64,000 nt of DNA from Planctopirus ephydatiae (GTDB taxonomy: Bacteria > Planctomycetota > Planctomycetia > Planctomycetales > Planctomycetaceae): contig NZ_CP036299.1 of assembly GCF_007752345.1 (NCBI RefSeq), positions 1,999,001-2,063,000 on the forward strand, read 5' to 3'. Both the position numbers and the translations under genes were made by a program. The notes below the pieces were generated by a model. The model was given only the letters and a program-made list of their open reading frames with translations. It made no database searches and had not been told where the DNA came from. Within the stretch, counting starts at the first letter, position 1. Every line of letters begins with the position of its first letter. Positions 36,535 to 46,292 of this stretch are shown here, in pieces.

Positions 36535-37605
36535 TCAAGCCGAGGTGTGCGGGTTGTTTTCTGCCAGCCTTTGGCGAATATAGGCCGCACGAGCAATGTT
36601 CCGTTCAGCTGATTCCAGCTTCTGGTGCCTGAGCTTTTGTAAGTGTGCGGGCTGAGTCTGAATGAAGAGTTCATTGACCGTGGGAATCTCCACGTCGTCA
36701 ATCAGGCCCAGATTCACACCCATGCGTACACTGCTCAGCAGGTGCATGGTTTCTTCGGAGCTGATGGTCTGGGCGTTTTGCAGAATGCCAAATGCTCGCG
36801 AGACTTGATCATGCAGCGCCTGTCGATTTTCTTTGACGAGTGCTGTCCGCACGCGGCGCTCGTAGCCAAGAATCTGGGCGACGACATCTTTGATCGATTT
36901 CATGATGTCGATTTCACTCTTACCGAGCGTGACCTGGTTGGAAATCTGATAAAAATCCCCCATGGCCTGGCTGCCTTCGCCATACAGGCCACGCACAGCC
37001 AGACCAATTTTCTGCAAGGCCTGGAAGACTTTCTGAATTTCTTTGGTGGCGACCAGTGCTGGTAAGTGCAACATTACACTCACGCGGATTCCTGTCCCCA
37101 CATTGGTGGGGCAGGCTGTCAGGTAGCCAAACTGAGAATCGAATGCGTAAGCGACTTCCTGCTCCATGAGATCGTCGATTTCGTTGATCTCCGCCCAGGC
37201 GGCATCGAGATCCATCCCACTGCGGAGGACCTGCATCCGCAGATGGTCTTCCTCGTTGACCATCAGGCTGACATTCTCTTCCGAAGAAAGGCCGACGCCG
37301 CATTGCCCATGATCTTCGGCATGTTCGCGGCTGATCAGTTGACGCTCAACCAGAAACTGGCGGTCAAGAGGTTCCAAGTCACTTGTTCTTAAGTAAGTGA
37401 GAGGGCGGCAACCTTGCAGCTTTTCGATGCGTTCCCGCAGGAAATCTTCGATCTGTGCCCGGACAGCATCCGAGGCACGATTGACAAAGGGAAATTCAGC
37501 AAGATTTCGGGCCAGACGAATCCGACTGGAAATCACAATGTCGGCCTCTGGCCCGGTGCCTCGCAACCATTCTCCGCTGCGTTGTGTGAGGACATCCAGA
37601 TTCAC
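36535..37605 (-). CDS. mcsB: protein-arginine kinase McsB
   Basis: A 356-residue phosphagen-kinase-fold enzyme that phosphorylates arginine residues of proteins, in Gram-positive bacteria marking them for ClpCP degradation. Catalytic stretches are ISSRIRLARNLAEFPF, the acidic loop VNEEDHLRMQ, and TACPTNVGTGIRVSVMLHLP read in two parts with the guanidino-kinase Cys. The C-terminal pArg-sensing RDxxRA motif reads RNIARA, an Asp to Asn change. Start is a GTG behind GAGGGAGAG. It lies 114 bases downstream of mcsA, preserving the mcsA-mcsB order. No clpC or ctsR is adjacent. Confidence 0.93.
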   Translation of the reverse strand: MNLDVLTQRSGEWLRGTGPEADIVISSRIRLARNLAEFPFVNRASDAVRAQIEDFLRERIEKLQGCRPLTYLRTSDLEPLDRQFLVERQLISREHAEDHGQCGVGLSSEENVSLMVNEEDHLRMQVLRSGMDLDAAWAEINEIDDLMEQEVAYAFDSQFGYLTACPTNVGTGIRVSVMLHLPALVATKEIQKVFQALQKIGLAVRGLYGEGSQAMGDFYQISNQVTLGKSEIDIMKSIKDVVAQILGYERRVRTALVKENRQALHDQVSRAFGILQNAQTISSEETMHLLSSVRMGVNLGLIDDVEIPTVNELFIQTQPAHLQKLRHQKLESAERNIARAAYIRQRLAENNPHTSA

Positions 37606-37719
37606 AGGCCCACTCTCCCTCTCGCACCATTGTTCAGGAATCAGAAGATTGAATCAGTTTTGCATCACGGTTACAAACCATCGGCCAGGCGTCACTGGTA
37701 TTCGGTTACGATCCGAATA

Positions 37720-38241
37720 CTAAGTGGCAGGAGAGGAACTTCGCAGTTCGAGTTCAACCTGCCGGATCTGATCTCTGAGTCCTGCGGCTTTTTCGTAGTT
37801 TTCTTCGTCGATCGCTTCCTTAAGCTGTAACTTGAGCCGAATGAGATCAAACTGCTGTCGGCTGGCATCGGGCTGCCTTTTGGGAACTTTACCCACATGC
37901 TGCACTTCGCTGTGAATATTCTCGATCAGTCGAGTCAACTCCTCGCGAAAATGTGAGTAATCGTGTGCACACCCTAAGCGGCCCAAGCTGCGAAATTCTT
38001 TGAATGTGATTCCGCAGTTCGGGCAGGGCGGCTGCTCCTGGGGAACAGCTTCAGCGGTTTCGGAGTCGTCGCTTTCATCGATCGAGAGAGACGATTCGAC
38101 TTCGACAGATTCCGGCTCAGAACTTTGTGTCAGATATTCTTTTGCACAAGACTCGCAAAGGTGGTGTGCCTCAACGCTGCCGTCTTGAAGTTCGGTAATG
38201 TGGAGAACTGCAGGTTTTGAGCAATGCTCGCACTTTTTCAT
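37720..38241 (-). CDS. mcsA: McsA-like zinc-finger protein, McsB activator
   Basis: A 173-residue protein with two zinc-binding clusters, CEHC / LCESC (about 4-32) and CPNC / LGC (about 73-95), separated by an acidic Ser/Glu-rich spacer, and a C-terminal UVR motif (LKEAIDEENYEKAAGLRDQIR, about 140-160). This is the McsA/YacH architecture; McsA binds and activates the arginine kinase McsB. AGAGG lies upstream of the ATG. It is the first gene of the mcsA-mcsB pair. Confidence 0.92.
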   Translation of the reverse strand: MKKCEHCSKPAVLHITELQDGSVEAHHLCESCAKEYLTQSSEPESVEVESSLSIDESDDSETAEAVPQEQPPCPNCGITFKEFRSLGRLGCAHDYSHFREELTRLIENIHSEVQHVGKVPKRQPDASRQQFDLIRLKLQLKEAIDEENYEKAAGLRDQIRQVELELRSSSPAT

Positions 38242-38974
38242 GCTCGACCTCTTTTCTCCAGTAGCTGTCCAGGAAGAGTTTTCGCCTCTTACCTCAAGTC
38301 ATTGCTGCTCACTGCAGTCTCTCACCTCACCACACATGATTCGCCATTCACGCAAGATTATGCATTCGTGACTGTAGATGTATGGTCAACACAGAATTCA
38401 TTCCAGCGGACTCTCCAGCAGTCCTCAATGGCAGTACTTTTTGAAATAGCCGGACTGAATCAATCTGCAGCTCGAATCACAACCAATTATTCGGCGATCG
38501 AAATTGACGTAAACAGTTGACCAACAATCACTTCGCTACAGACACCAGGATCTCGAATACAAGAATTCTATCCCTCTCCGAGTGACTGTCAAGGTGGGAG
38601 CCCACTGACTGTCAAGAACCCAAGTCTTTACCAAATGAGGAGTTTCGTTCAGCAAGCATGTTTCTGAACCTGCCCTGCCCAGCCATGGCGAAGAAATCAC
38701 AGATCGATTTGTAAGGAGTTCTTTCCTCAATGGACGGCCACTCGATCCTTATTGAGGCGCGATTTGCAGTGTCAGCGACGTCAATTGAACCGCAAGTTCT
38801 GGCAGTCAAGCTTTGTTGAACCTTTTGTTGACACAAGACTCTTTGTAATGTGACGACTACTGAAAGAAATCAGCAACCTGCCAGTCGCCTCTGCTTGTCA
38901 TCCACCTGCGGCATCTGACTTGATTTACTGGCATCATCGTCATCTCCTTCCACCTGCATCACCGAAGGCATGCA
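38242..38974. other. 733-bp gene-free stretch between mcsA and trpE
   Basis: It holds the divergent promoters. An 11-bp direct repeat TGACTGTCAAG occurs at 38583-38593 and 38606-38616. Short open frames here show no ribosome site or recognisable protein. No tryptophan-rich leader peptide is apparent ahead of trpE. Confidence 0.5.
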
Positions 38975-40594
38975 ATGTCGTCGAGTTCTTCGCCTCAAAC
39001 TGATTTGGCTCCTGATGGTTCTGGAACAGGACATGCCGTCCATTATCCGAATTGGGATCTTTTCCAGGAACTGGCCAGCCAGGGATTAGAAAAAAATCGG
39101 ACCACGGCAGAGCAGGCCAACGCTGAGGGAAAACCATTCGCTGTGATGGTGCCGGTGTATCGCCAACTGTTCAGCGATACGCTCACGCCGGTGAGTGCCT
39201 ATTCGCGAATTCGTTCCTCGACGTGTTCATTTCTGTTTGAGAGTGTCGTGGGAGGGGAACAGGTCGGTCGCTACAGCTTTTCCGGTGCGAATCCATTTCT
39301 GACGATCAGTGCTTCTGGTGAGTCGGTTGTCATCGAGACAGATCCTTCACGGACCATGGAATCACCGAGATCCTACACGTCTCAAGATCCGCTGGGAGAA
39401 TTGGAAGCACTTCTGGGACGCTACCCTGGTGTCCATCTTCCGGAACTCCCGCGCTTTATTGGTGGTGCTGTGGGGTATGCCGGTTATGACACGGTGAGAT
39501 ATGTCGAGCATCTGCCCAATGCACCTCATGATGACCGGCAGCTCCCGGATCTGGTCTTTTCGATTTATGATCTGATGGTGATCTTTGACCACATTCAGAA
39601 GACAGTACTGGTCGTGGCTCATGTGCCGGTCTATGGCAAAGTGAGTCTGGCTGATTACGAAAGTGCCTGTGAAAGAATTGACCTGCTGGTCGAGAAGCTG
39701 TCGCAACCGGATCAACTTGCAATTGCCGACGTAAAACCCCTGGGGCCGGTGAGCGAAGGGTACACCTCAAATTTCTCTCAGGCAGGGTTCGAGGAAATTG
39801 TCGAGAAGGCCAAAGAATACATTCGTTCGGGCGATATCTTCCAAGTGGTTCTGAGCCAGCGCCTGACGCGTCGCAGCAAAGCTTCACCTTTGGATATCTA
39901 CCGAGCATTGCGAGTGGTGAACCCCAGCCCGTTCATGTTTCTCTTAGAAACCGCCGATTCTCAACTGATTGGTGCTTCGCCAGAGATTATGGTGCGTGTC
40001 GAGGAGGGGGAGACAACCATCCGACCATTGGCCGGCACTCGACGAAGAGGCCGCACGATTGAAGAAGACCGGGCCCTCGAAGTTGAACTTCTCGCCGATG
40101 AAAAGGAACTGGCGGAGCATATCATGCTGGTTGATCTCGCTCGGAACGATGTGGGGCGAGTGGCGGCTTTTGGCACGATTCGCCTTTCGGATATGATGCG
40201 AGTGGAACGCTACAGCCATGTGATGCACATCACTTCGAATGTTTCTGGTCAATTGGCCGAAGGTAGAACACCACTGGATGCCCTAAGATCGGGGTTGCCG
40301 GCAGGGACCGTTTCTGGTGCACCCAAAGTGCGCGCCATGCAAATTATAGATGAACTGGAGCCTCATCGCCGCGGGCCTTATGGAGGTGCGGTCGGCTATA
40401 TCGACTTTTCAGGCAATCTCGATACTTGCATCGCACTGCGAACACTGGTTGTTAAGGATGGCGTGGTTTATCTCCAGGCGGGTGCGGGGATAGTGGCTGA
40501 CAGTGTTCCTGCTCTGGAATACGAAGAAACTCTCAACAAAGCCAAGGCTCTTTTGAGGGCCATTGAAGTTGCAGAGAAGCAACTGACTCAATAG
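38975..40594 (+). CDS. trpE: anthranilate synthase component I
   Basis: A 539-residue anthranilate synthase large subunit converting chorismate to anthranilate with ammonia from TrpG. The tryptophan-feedback region reads [19 protein letters not shown] (Leu to Phe in LLES). Catalytic stretches are [53 protein letters not shown] and [25 protein letters not shown] lies seven bases before the ATG. The family is shared with PabB, but the feedback motif and full length favour TrpE. The amidotransferase subunit is not adjacent. Confidence 0.94.
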   Translation: MSSSSSPQTDLAPDGSGTGHAVHYPNWDLFQELASQGLEKNRTTAEQANAEGKPFAVMVPVYRQLFSDTLTPVSAYSRIRSSTCSFLFESVVGGEQVGRYSFSGANPFLTISASGESVVIETDPSRTMESPRSYTSQDPLGELEALLGRYPGVHLPELPRFIGGAVGYAGYDTVRYVEHLPNAPHDDRQLPDLVFSIYDLMVIFDHIQKTVLVVAHVPVYGKVSLADYESACERIDLLVEKLSQPDQLAIADVKPLGPVSEGYTSNFSQAGFEEIVEKAKEYIRSGDIFQVVLSQRLTRRSKASPLDIYRALRVVNPSPFMFLLETADSQLIGASPEIMVRVEEGETTIRPLAGTRRRGRTIEEDRALEVELLADEKELAEHIMLVDLARNDVGRVAAFGTIRLSDMMRVERYSHVMHITSNVSGQLAEGRTPLDALRSGLPAGTVSGAPKVRAMQIIDELEPHRRGPYGGAVGYIDFSGNLDTCIALRTLVVKDGVVYLQAGAGIVADSVPALEYEETLNKAKALLRAIEVAEKQLTQ

Positions 40595-41196
40595 CAGGAT
40601 CGAAGAATCTGGTCAGCTCTGGCTTGTCGAGCGAACGGTGATTCATGACCCGACGTGGCTCTTTTCCACACCTGAATCTCACCAGGATGAGCTTATTCTC
40701 TCTGTGGCACCATGGATGGAGGAGCCATGGATGGAGGCACCATGGATGATCCGTCAAGCACTTGAGCCAGTTGTGGGAGGATCAACGTTGTGCTTTATGT
40801 CTATCCAATAGACGTTTAAGTCGCTGTTAATCCGTAGCATGAGTGCTCAGGTTTCGGGCGATGAAACTGCTGGCATCAACTGATCATCATAAGAGCACGA
40901 GCCATGATCGAGTTGTGCAACCTATTGCTTAACAGATACTTACATCGCGAATACACGTCGACGACCTGGTTTGGCACACAATCTGCTCTACATGGTGGTC
41001 AGTGATGTTTCACATCGTCTTCATCACAACTTGATGAAATGATGCGATTGCTAGTTCAGTCCTACCAATGCTTCCCGCCGATTGACTTCCCGCCCCGTTC
41101 GGTCCTGTGAGTGTTGAATCATTTCAGCATGAAACAGCGATGGCCGATTGCAGCCCGCTTCATCGAGACGAATGTACTCGACCCGGAGATGTTCTC
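40595..41196. other. 602-bp stretch without a credible gene
   Basis: It contains a small tandem repeat (40707-40750). The frame of the downstream WD40 protein stays open to a GTG at 41107, so the last 90 bases could be coding if that start is used. Confidence 0.5.
40707..40750. repeat. 15-bp imperfect tandem repeat, three units
   Basis: Units GCACCATGGATGGAG, GAGCCATGGATGGAG and GCACCATGGATGATC. The unit length is a multiple of three, so it could expand without a frame change, but no gene is visible around it. Confidence 0.7.
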
Positions 41197-42309
41197 ATGT
41201 CTGCCGACTTACTGAACCACAATGTTTCAGGTACCTATGTATCAACTGTCTCTGAGACTCAAGGTCCTGGAGCAACCGGCGGAATTCGGACCATGCTGCA
41301 AGGTGTGGTGGCCTGGGGCCGAGAGTTGCTCATGATCGGCTTTGTTTTCGCAGGAATTGTGTGCCTTGGTTCGGGCATGACTCAATCGACAGATTCAGAG
41401 AGTCCCGTCGCTGCCTCAAGCACCAGTGAATCGGGAGTGATTCGCCTCTTTCCGATGGAAAGTGAAAACGCAGTCTGGATTGTGCGTGCCCATGGCCCAA
41501 TTCGCCTTGTAGCAATTTCATCGGGAGAAGTTCTTCGGTCCTTCGACATCTCTTCCCAGTGCTATCCCACATTCACGGCCTCTCCGGATGGAGAGACTTA
41601 CCTCTCGGTTTCCGAATTGGGTAATAACTCCGTGCTGTACCGTTCGATTGGTGAAGCCAATGCCCTCAATCTGCGAGAAACTTTTGGCAGCCAATGGCCT
41701 GCTGATTTCTCTTTTGCTCCTGACAACGAAAAGCTGCTGATCACGATGTCATCGGGTCAAGTGATCGAAAGGTCGCTGGATGACATCTCCTGCCCACAAG
41801 GTGGCAACCTCAGTGAATCGGCTTTAATGGCCAAATACAGCCCGGATGGATCGCGTATCGTGATTGCCGGTACCGATGGAAGCCTCACGATCCTTGATGC
41901 CAAGACCAAAGCCTGTCTGCGGCATGAGATCTGTGTGACCGATCGGGCGATCAGCCTGGCCTGGAGCCAGCGAAACACTGTGGCTGCTGGTTATCTGAAC
42001 GGGACGGTGGTCTGTCTTTCCGAAGATGCCAGCCAGCTTCCTGTTAAAGAAAAGATTGCTTCAGACCAGATTTGCTCGCTGGCCTTCAGTCCGGATGGAT
42101 CGGTGATTGCAGCAGGTGGATTTGACAAGAATTGCCAGTTGCTGAATGCCGACACTTTGGAACAGATTCGAGTCCTGAGAGGTCATACCGGGGCTGTGCG
42201 GCAAGTCTGTTTTGTCCACAACGGAGAACGCCTGCTGACTGGCGGACTTGATGGGAGTATCAAAGTCTGGCGAGCGAGCGGTTCCACGCCAATCTATGAA
42301 CTCAATTAG
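41197..42309 (+). CDS. membrane-anchored WD40-repeat protein
   Basis: A 370-residue protein with a short cytoplasmic N-terminus, one transmembrane segment (ELLMIGFVFAGIVCLGSGM, about 44-62) and a WD40 beta-propeller of roughly six to seven blades. Blade motifs include FTASPDGETYLSV, FSFAPDNEKLLITM, AKYSPDGSRIVIAGTDGSLTI, LAFSPDGSVIAAGGFDKNC and LLTGGLDGSIKVW. The propeller is predicted to face the periplasm and hold proteins together. GGAG lies eight bases before ATG 41197; upstream starts (GTG 41107, ATG 41140) lack ribosome sites. Partner unknown. Confidence 0.83.
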   Translation: MSADLLNHNVSGTYVSTVSETQGPGATGGIRTMLQGVVAWGRELLMIGFVFAGIVCLGSGMTQSTDSESPVAASSTSESGVIRLFPMESENAVWIVRAHGPIRLVAISSGEVLRSFDISSQCYPTFTASPDGETYLSVSELGNNSVLYRSIGEANALNLRETFGSQWPADFSFAPDNEKLLITMSSGQVIERSLDDISCPQGGNLSESALMAKYSPDGSRIVIAGTDGSLTILDAKTKACLRHEICVTDRAISLAWSQRNTVAAGYLNGTVVCLSEDASQLPVKEKIASDQICSLAFSPDGSVIAAGGFDKNCQLLNADTLEQIRVLRGHTGAVRQVCFVHNGERLLTGGLDGSIKVWRASGSTPIYELN

Positions 42310-42478
42310 TGGCGTATGATGGCTTTGCCCCAGGGATGTTTGCCACGAGTGAATTGTGCCTGATGTTCTGGGTGCGAGCGAGGACGTTTGAGTTGAGCCA
42401 CACGGTCTCCATGTCATCATGCAGATGGGCACACCATTGGCGTCTATCCCAGAATTCAATGACCTTTCGAGAGTCTTC

Positions 42479-42512
42479 AAGCATGCTTGCTCCGAGCCGC
42501 AAGCATGGCACA
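42479..42512. repeat. dispersed hairpin repeat, copy 2
   Basis: AAGCATGCTTGCTCCGAG followed by CCGCAAGCATGGCACA. Arms CATGCTTGC and GCAAGCATG pair perfectly; this is the best-formed copy. Confidence 0.85.
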
Positions 42513-42674
42513 TAAGGCAGTATGAAAGGTTGTGGCAGGTGACGCGCATGGCGCGGCATCTTGTCATCGTACAAAGTCCGATGACCGGTACAGGCAAGTT
42601 GGGCACGAGTTGGCCGGGCCACCCTTGATCAACTTTTGTCGGGGCGGGCCACGGTGCCAAGTTATGTGTGATGG

Positions 42675-42702
42675 GCAGTTCCGAGCCGCCGGCATGGCAC
42701 AC
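42675..42702. repeat. dispersed hairpin repeat, copy 3 (degenerate)
   Basis: GCAGTTCCGAGCCGCC followed by GGCATGGCACAC. The right half matches the family, the left arm is lost. Confidence 0.55.
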
Positions 42703-43121
42703 CTTACTGTGGTAGAACGTGGAATCGGCTAAAGACTCCCCAACTCTCTCACCGCACAGGTCTCTTGAAGTGCTGCTTGGCAGAAGCTCTATGAGTATCG
42801 TTCCTTGAGGATGGGATGATCTTGCGTGCACTGTGTAAAAGTCACATTTCCAGTGTTCCAAAGTAGGTATCCAGAGTCTTGCCTTTGGTTTCTTGGTGGA
42901 TCAGATCAGATTCGCTATTGTCGTGGTGAGATCGGGGTGGGGACGCCATAGAACGGTTCCGGTTCAATAGGTTGGCCTTACCTCTTCCGACACAGCATGA
43001 CAAGCCGAAGGTGAAGCCGGGAGAGTCTTCTTTGAATACAGGTTTGAAAACTGGTTTGAATACAGGGCTCACTTTGGGCCCACTTGAACCGGGAAGCGGC
43101 GTCTCCACCCCAGCCGCCGCA

Positions 43122-43952
43122 ATGGTGAGCAGTCGTGGCTTAAACGCCTCGGATCCATTGACGCTGACCGTCGATATCGGCGGTACAAACATCAAGGCTT
43201 TGGTTCTCAAAAACAGTGGTGAGATCGTTCGTCAGCGGGAATCATTGCCCACTCCGTCACCAGCAACACCACCGGCTGTACTGAGTGTGATCGAAATGCT
43301 CGCGGAGCGACTGGCTCCGTTTGACCGCGTGGCTATCGGCTTTCCGGGAGTTGTGCAAAAGGGTGTGACCAGGACGGCACCAAACTTATCGCCTGCCTGG
43401 AAAGACTTCTTTCTTGAAGGAGAACTCGAGCAGCGTTTGAAAGTTCCCGTTCGGATTGCCAACGATGCCGACGTGCAGGGGTTTGGCGCCATTTCCGGTA
43501 AAGGGGTTGAGCTGGTGCTCACGCTGGGGACAGGGATGGGGTCTGCTTTGTTCATCGACGGCATCCTGGTCCCTAATCTCGAATTACCGCATCATCCATT
43601 CGAGCAGAATGCCACGTATGAGCAGCGACTTGGCCAGGCTGCTCTGGAGCGTCTGGGGCTTGAGGAATGGCAGGCTTCCCTGTTGAGGGCGATCGCCTTG
43701 TTAAGAGCCACGTTTAACTTTGACTGTCTCTACATTGGTGGCGGGAATGCGCGCATGCTCCATGAAGCTGGGCTGCCGGCTGATGTCCGGTTGGTGCAGA
43801 ATATTCTGGGGTTGATCGGCGGGCTGGCATTGTGGACTCGTGTACAAGGAACGTCGCTCGTTCGAGCACCACAGGCGGAAGGAGCCCATTGCCTGATTGT
43901 GGACTCCCCAGCGTCGGATTCCCCCTTCGAATCAACCCCCGGCGTGGGTTAG
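43122..43952 (+). CDS. ROK-family sugar kinase, polyphosphate-glucokinase-like
   Basis: A 276-residue ROK/ASKHA kinase, probably phosphorylating glucose or a related sugar. It carries the phosphate-1 motif LTVDIGGTNIKALV, then VAIGFPGVVQKG, the catalytic Asp region VRIANDADVQGFG, the phosphate-2 motif LTLGTGMGSALF and the adenosine region LYIGGGNARML. The order and spacing resemble bacterial polyphosphate glucokinases. The zinc-binding Cys cluster of many ROK proteins is absent. The frame opens 50 codons earlier at TTG 42972, giving an N-terminal extension with NTGLKTGLNTGL repeats. ATG 43122 is preferred because it begins just ahead of the domain, but has no strong ribosome site. Confidence 0.85.
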   Translation: MVSSRGLNASDPLTLTVDIGGTNIKALVLKNSGEIVRQRESLPTPSPATPPAVLSVIEMLAERLAPFDRVAIGFPGVVQKGVTRTAPNLSPAWKDFFLEGELEQRLKVPVRIANDADVQGFGAISGKGVELVLTLGTGMGSALFIDGILVPNLELPHHPFEQNATYEQRLGQAALERLGLEEWQASLLRAIALLRATFNFDCLYIGGGNARMLHEAGLPADVRLVQNILGLIGGLALWTRVQGTSLVRAPQAEGAHCLIVDSPASDSPFESTPGVG

Positions 43953-44158
43953 GCGTTGCTCCCCAAGGCTGATTCCGAATTTTTGCCTTCTGGCAGGTTT
44001 TCAGGGATTGGTCACTCCCGATTTGAATTGTCGCATCAAAACTTACCGAAGTGAGTGCATCGACAAGCGACTCGGACTCGCTCTTGAAGCGTAACTTTGC
44101 TACGACTCTCCTCGCTGACAACCCTCCTGCCAGCAGGATCCATCGCGAGGATGAAGCC

Positions 44159-46153
44159 GTGTTTCTGAAAGATCTTCTGTTAGTGTTTCTCTGCGCGGGC
44201 GTTGTCGTCTATCTCTTTCACCGGCTCAAAATTCCGACGGTGGTGGGATTGCTGGCGACTGGAATTGTCGTCGGCCCCTATGGTTTGCAGGTGGTTGATG
44301 ATGTTCACCGGGTGGAACTTCTCGCCGAAATCGGGGTGGTGGTGCTGCTCTTTACCGTCGGTTTAGAGTTCTCACTTTCCCGTGTGGTCAAAATGGCCAC
44401 GATGATGCTGCAGGTCGGATTTCCTCAAGTCGGGTTTTCATTACTGGCCGGGACGCTAGCCTGCATGGCGACCGGCATTGCCTGGAATTCATCGGTCTTT
44501 GCCGGGATGTTGGTGGCCATGTCTTCGACGGCCATTGTGATCAAGCTGCTGGCTGATCGGGGAGAGCTGGGAACGCCGCATGGGCGGATATCAGTTGCAG
44601 TGCTGCTGTTTCAAGACCTGCTGGTCGTTGTCTGTGTACTCGTTGTACCGCTTCTGGCTGCCGAATCGGGCCAGCATCATTCATTTCTATGGGATGTTTC
44701 CCAAGGTCTGGCGATGGTGCTGGCGATTATCATCGTCGGGCGGTTTGCTGTTCCCCCACTGCTTTATCAGATCGTCCAGACTCGCAACCGGGAACTCTTT
44801 CTCATCTGTATTTTTGTAATCTGTATTGGTACAGCCGCACTGACCAACATGGTCGATCTCTCTCTGCCACTCGGGGCATTTCTCGCGGGGCTGATTATTG
44901 CCGAATCGGAGTATGGTCATCAGACGCTCGCGGAAGTCATGCCATTTCGAGATACACTGAGCAGTCTGTTCTTTATCTCGGTCGGGATGTTGCTCAATAT
45001 CAACTATCTAATGACCCATGGATGGTCGATTTCACTGTTACTAATAGCCATTCTGCTACTGAAGGCATTAACTGCGACAGTGCCTTCACTGCTGGCTGGA
45101 TATTCATTCCGTACGGCAGTGCTCGCAGGGGTTTCGCTGGCGCAGATTGGTGAGTTCTCTTTCGTACTTGCTAAGAGCGGCCTCGAAGTCAAGCTGATGA
45201 CTGCTGATCAATATCAGTTTTTTCTTGCCGTGTCCGTACTATCAATGGTTGCGACGCCTTTAGTCCTGGCTGGATTGCCTCGATTAATTGATCTGATTGA
45301 GCAATCGCCATTGGTTAAGTCGTGGCAGAATTCCACCCCTCAAAAAGATGATCTGATTGACGAACTTAACGGCCATGTCGTGATTGCTGGATATGGGTTT
45401 AATGGAAGGAATCTGGCGACGGTACTAAAAGAATTGAAAATTCCATATGTCGTGCTGGAAATGAATCCACAGACAGTCCGTCGCGAAAGGGCCCAGGGAC
45501 AATCGATTTACTACGGTGATTCAGGCCGGGAATCTGTTCTGGAACATGTTCATATCGAGAAAGCTAAAGCACTGGTGGTGGCGATTAATGACCCGATCTC
45601 TGCACGCCGCACAGTTCAACTGGCCCGTCAGATGAATCCTGATCTGCATATCGTCGTGCGCACCCGCTACTTTACCGAATCGTTTGATTTGAAGAGGCTG
45701 GGTGCGAATAGCATTATTTCCGAAGAGTTTGAAACCTCACTCGAGATCTTTGCTCACGTTCTGCGGGAGTATCATATCCCCGGCAATATGATTAACCGTC
45801 TAGTGGCCAATATTCGCTCGGATCATTATCAGGCATTCCGAGGGCAGGCTCTGGGGCGGACACTCCTTTCCTTTACTCCCGATGGGAATCTCGACGCTCA
45901 ATTTGAAAGCTGCCAACTCGCCCCGCATTCGCATGCGATCGGGAAGACGCTGGGGCAGCTCAGACTGCGAAACTTAACGGGGGTGACCATTGTGGCTGTC
46001 AAACGCAAAGGGCAGGTCGTGACTAATCCGGCTGCTGACATGAAATTGGAACTGGGTGATGTTCTCGTGCTCCTTGGCCAGCCGGAACAGTTTGAAACGG
46101 CCATTGAGTTGTTGGAACTTCCTGCCGAAGGAAAAGAAGACCGACCCGCCTGA
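44159..46153 (+). CDS. KefB-type cation:proton antiporter with TrkA domains
   Basis: A 664-residue CPA2-family antiporter (K+ or Na+/H+ exchange). The membrane domain (about 1-390) begins MFLKDLLLVFLCAGVVVYLF and contains PTVVGLLATGIVVGPYGL, LLFTVGLEFSLSRV, FAGMLVAMSSTAIVIKLL and FLAGLIIAESEYGHQ. The TrkA-N domain starts near residue 406 with HVVIAGYGFNGRNLA and binds NAD(H) or nucleotides; a TrkA-C domain closes the protein (VVTNPAADMKLELGDVLVLLG). The GTG start at 44159 has GAGG eight bases upstream; the frame extends back to GTG 44051. Intact, unlike the second antiporter gene 1.7 kb downstream. Confidence 0.93.
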   Translation: MFLKDLLLVFLCAGVVVYLFHRLKIPTVVGLLATGIVVGPYGLQVVDDVHRVELLAEIGVVVLLFTVGLEFSLSRVVKMATMMLQVGFPQVGFSLLAGTLACMATGIAWNSSVFAGMLVAMSSTAIVIKLLADRGELGTPHGRISVAVLLFQDLLVVVCVLVVPLLAAESGQHHSFLWDVSQGLAMVLAIIIVGRFAVPPLLYQIVQTRNRELFLICIFVICIGTAALTNMVDLSLPLGAFLAGLIIAESEYGHQTLAEVMPFRDTLSSLFFISVGMLLNINYLMTHGWSISLLLIAILLLKALTATVPSLLAGYSFRTAVLAGVSLAQIGEFSFVLAKSGLEVKLMTADQYQFFLAVSVLSMVATPLVLAGLPRLIDLIEQSPLVKSWQNSTPQKDDLIDELNGHVVIAGYGFNGRNLATVLKELKIPYVVLEMNPQTVRRERAQGQSIYYGDSGRESVLEHVHIEKAKALVVAINDPISARRTVQLARQMNPDLHIVVRTRYFTESFDLKRLGANSIISEEFETSLEIFAHVLREYHIPGNMINRLVANIRSDHYQAFRGQALGRTLLSFTPDGNLDAQFESCQLAPHSHAIGKTLGQLRLRNLTGVTIVAVKRKGQVVTNPAADMKLELGDVLVLLGQPEQFETAIELLELPAEGKEDRPA

Positions 46154-46292
46154 CGAAAAGCATGATCCATTCTGATGTGTTCTGCGTTGAACCTGGCAGA
46201 TGCCCTGCGACTACCTGTCGGAGATCAAACTCAGGTGTGCATTCGAGGGAGTTCTTCCTCATCAATCCTGTGATATACGAAAGGTTCAAGCA

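Larger units (their letters stand above)
42310..43121. other. 812-bp stretch with two hairpin repeats and no clear gene
   Basis: It holds dispersed hairpin copies 2 and 3. The ROK kinase frame extends back to a TTG at 42972, so 42972-43121 could be coding if that start is used. A 266-codon open frame on the minus strand (42061-42861) overlaps the WD40 gene and has no family resemblance. Confidence 0.5.

Noticed and set aside
38242-38520. 98-codon plus-strand frame downstream of the mcsA start
   Set aside because: It begins opposite the mcsA start codon, has no ribosome site and resembles nothing; treated as non-coding.
40707-40750. Possible CRISPR-like array
   Set aside because: Units are 15 bp and directly contiguous, with no spacers and no cas genes.
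42061-42861. 266-codon minus-strand frame around the hairpin repeats
   Set aside because: It overlaps the WD40 gene and covers two copies of a non-coding repeat; its composition (many Cys, His, Trp, Ser) is that of untranslated DNA.
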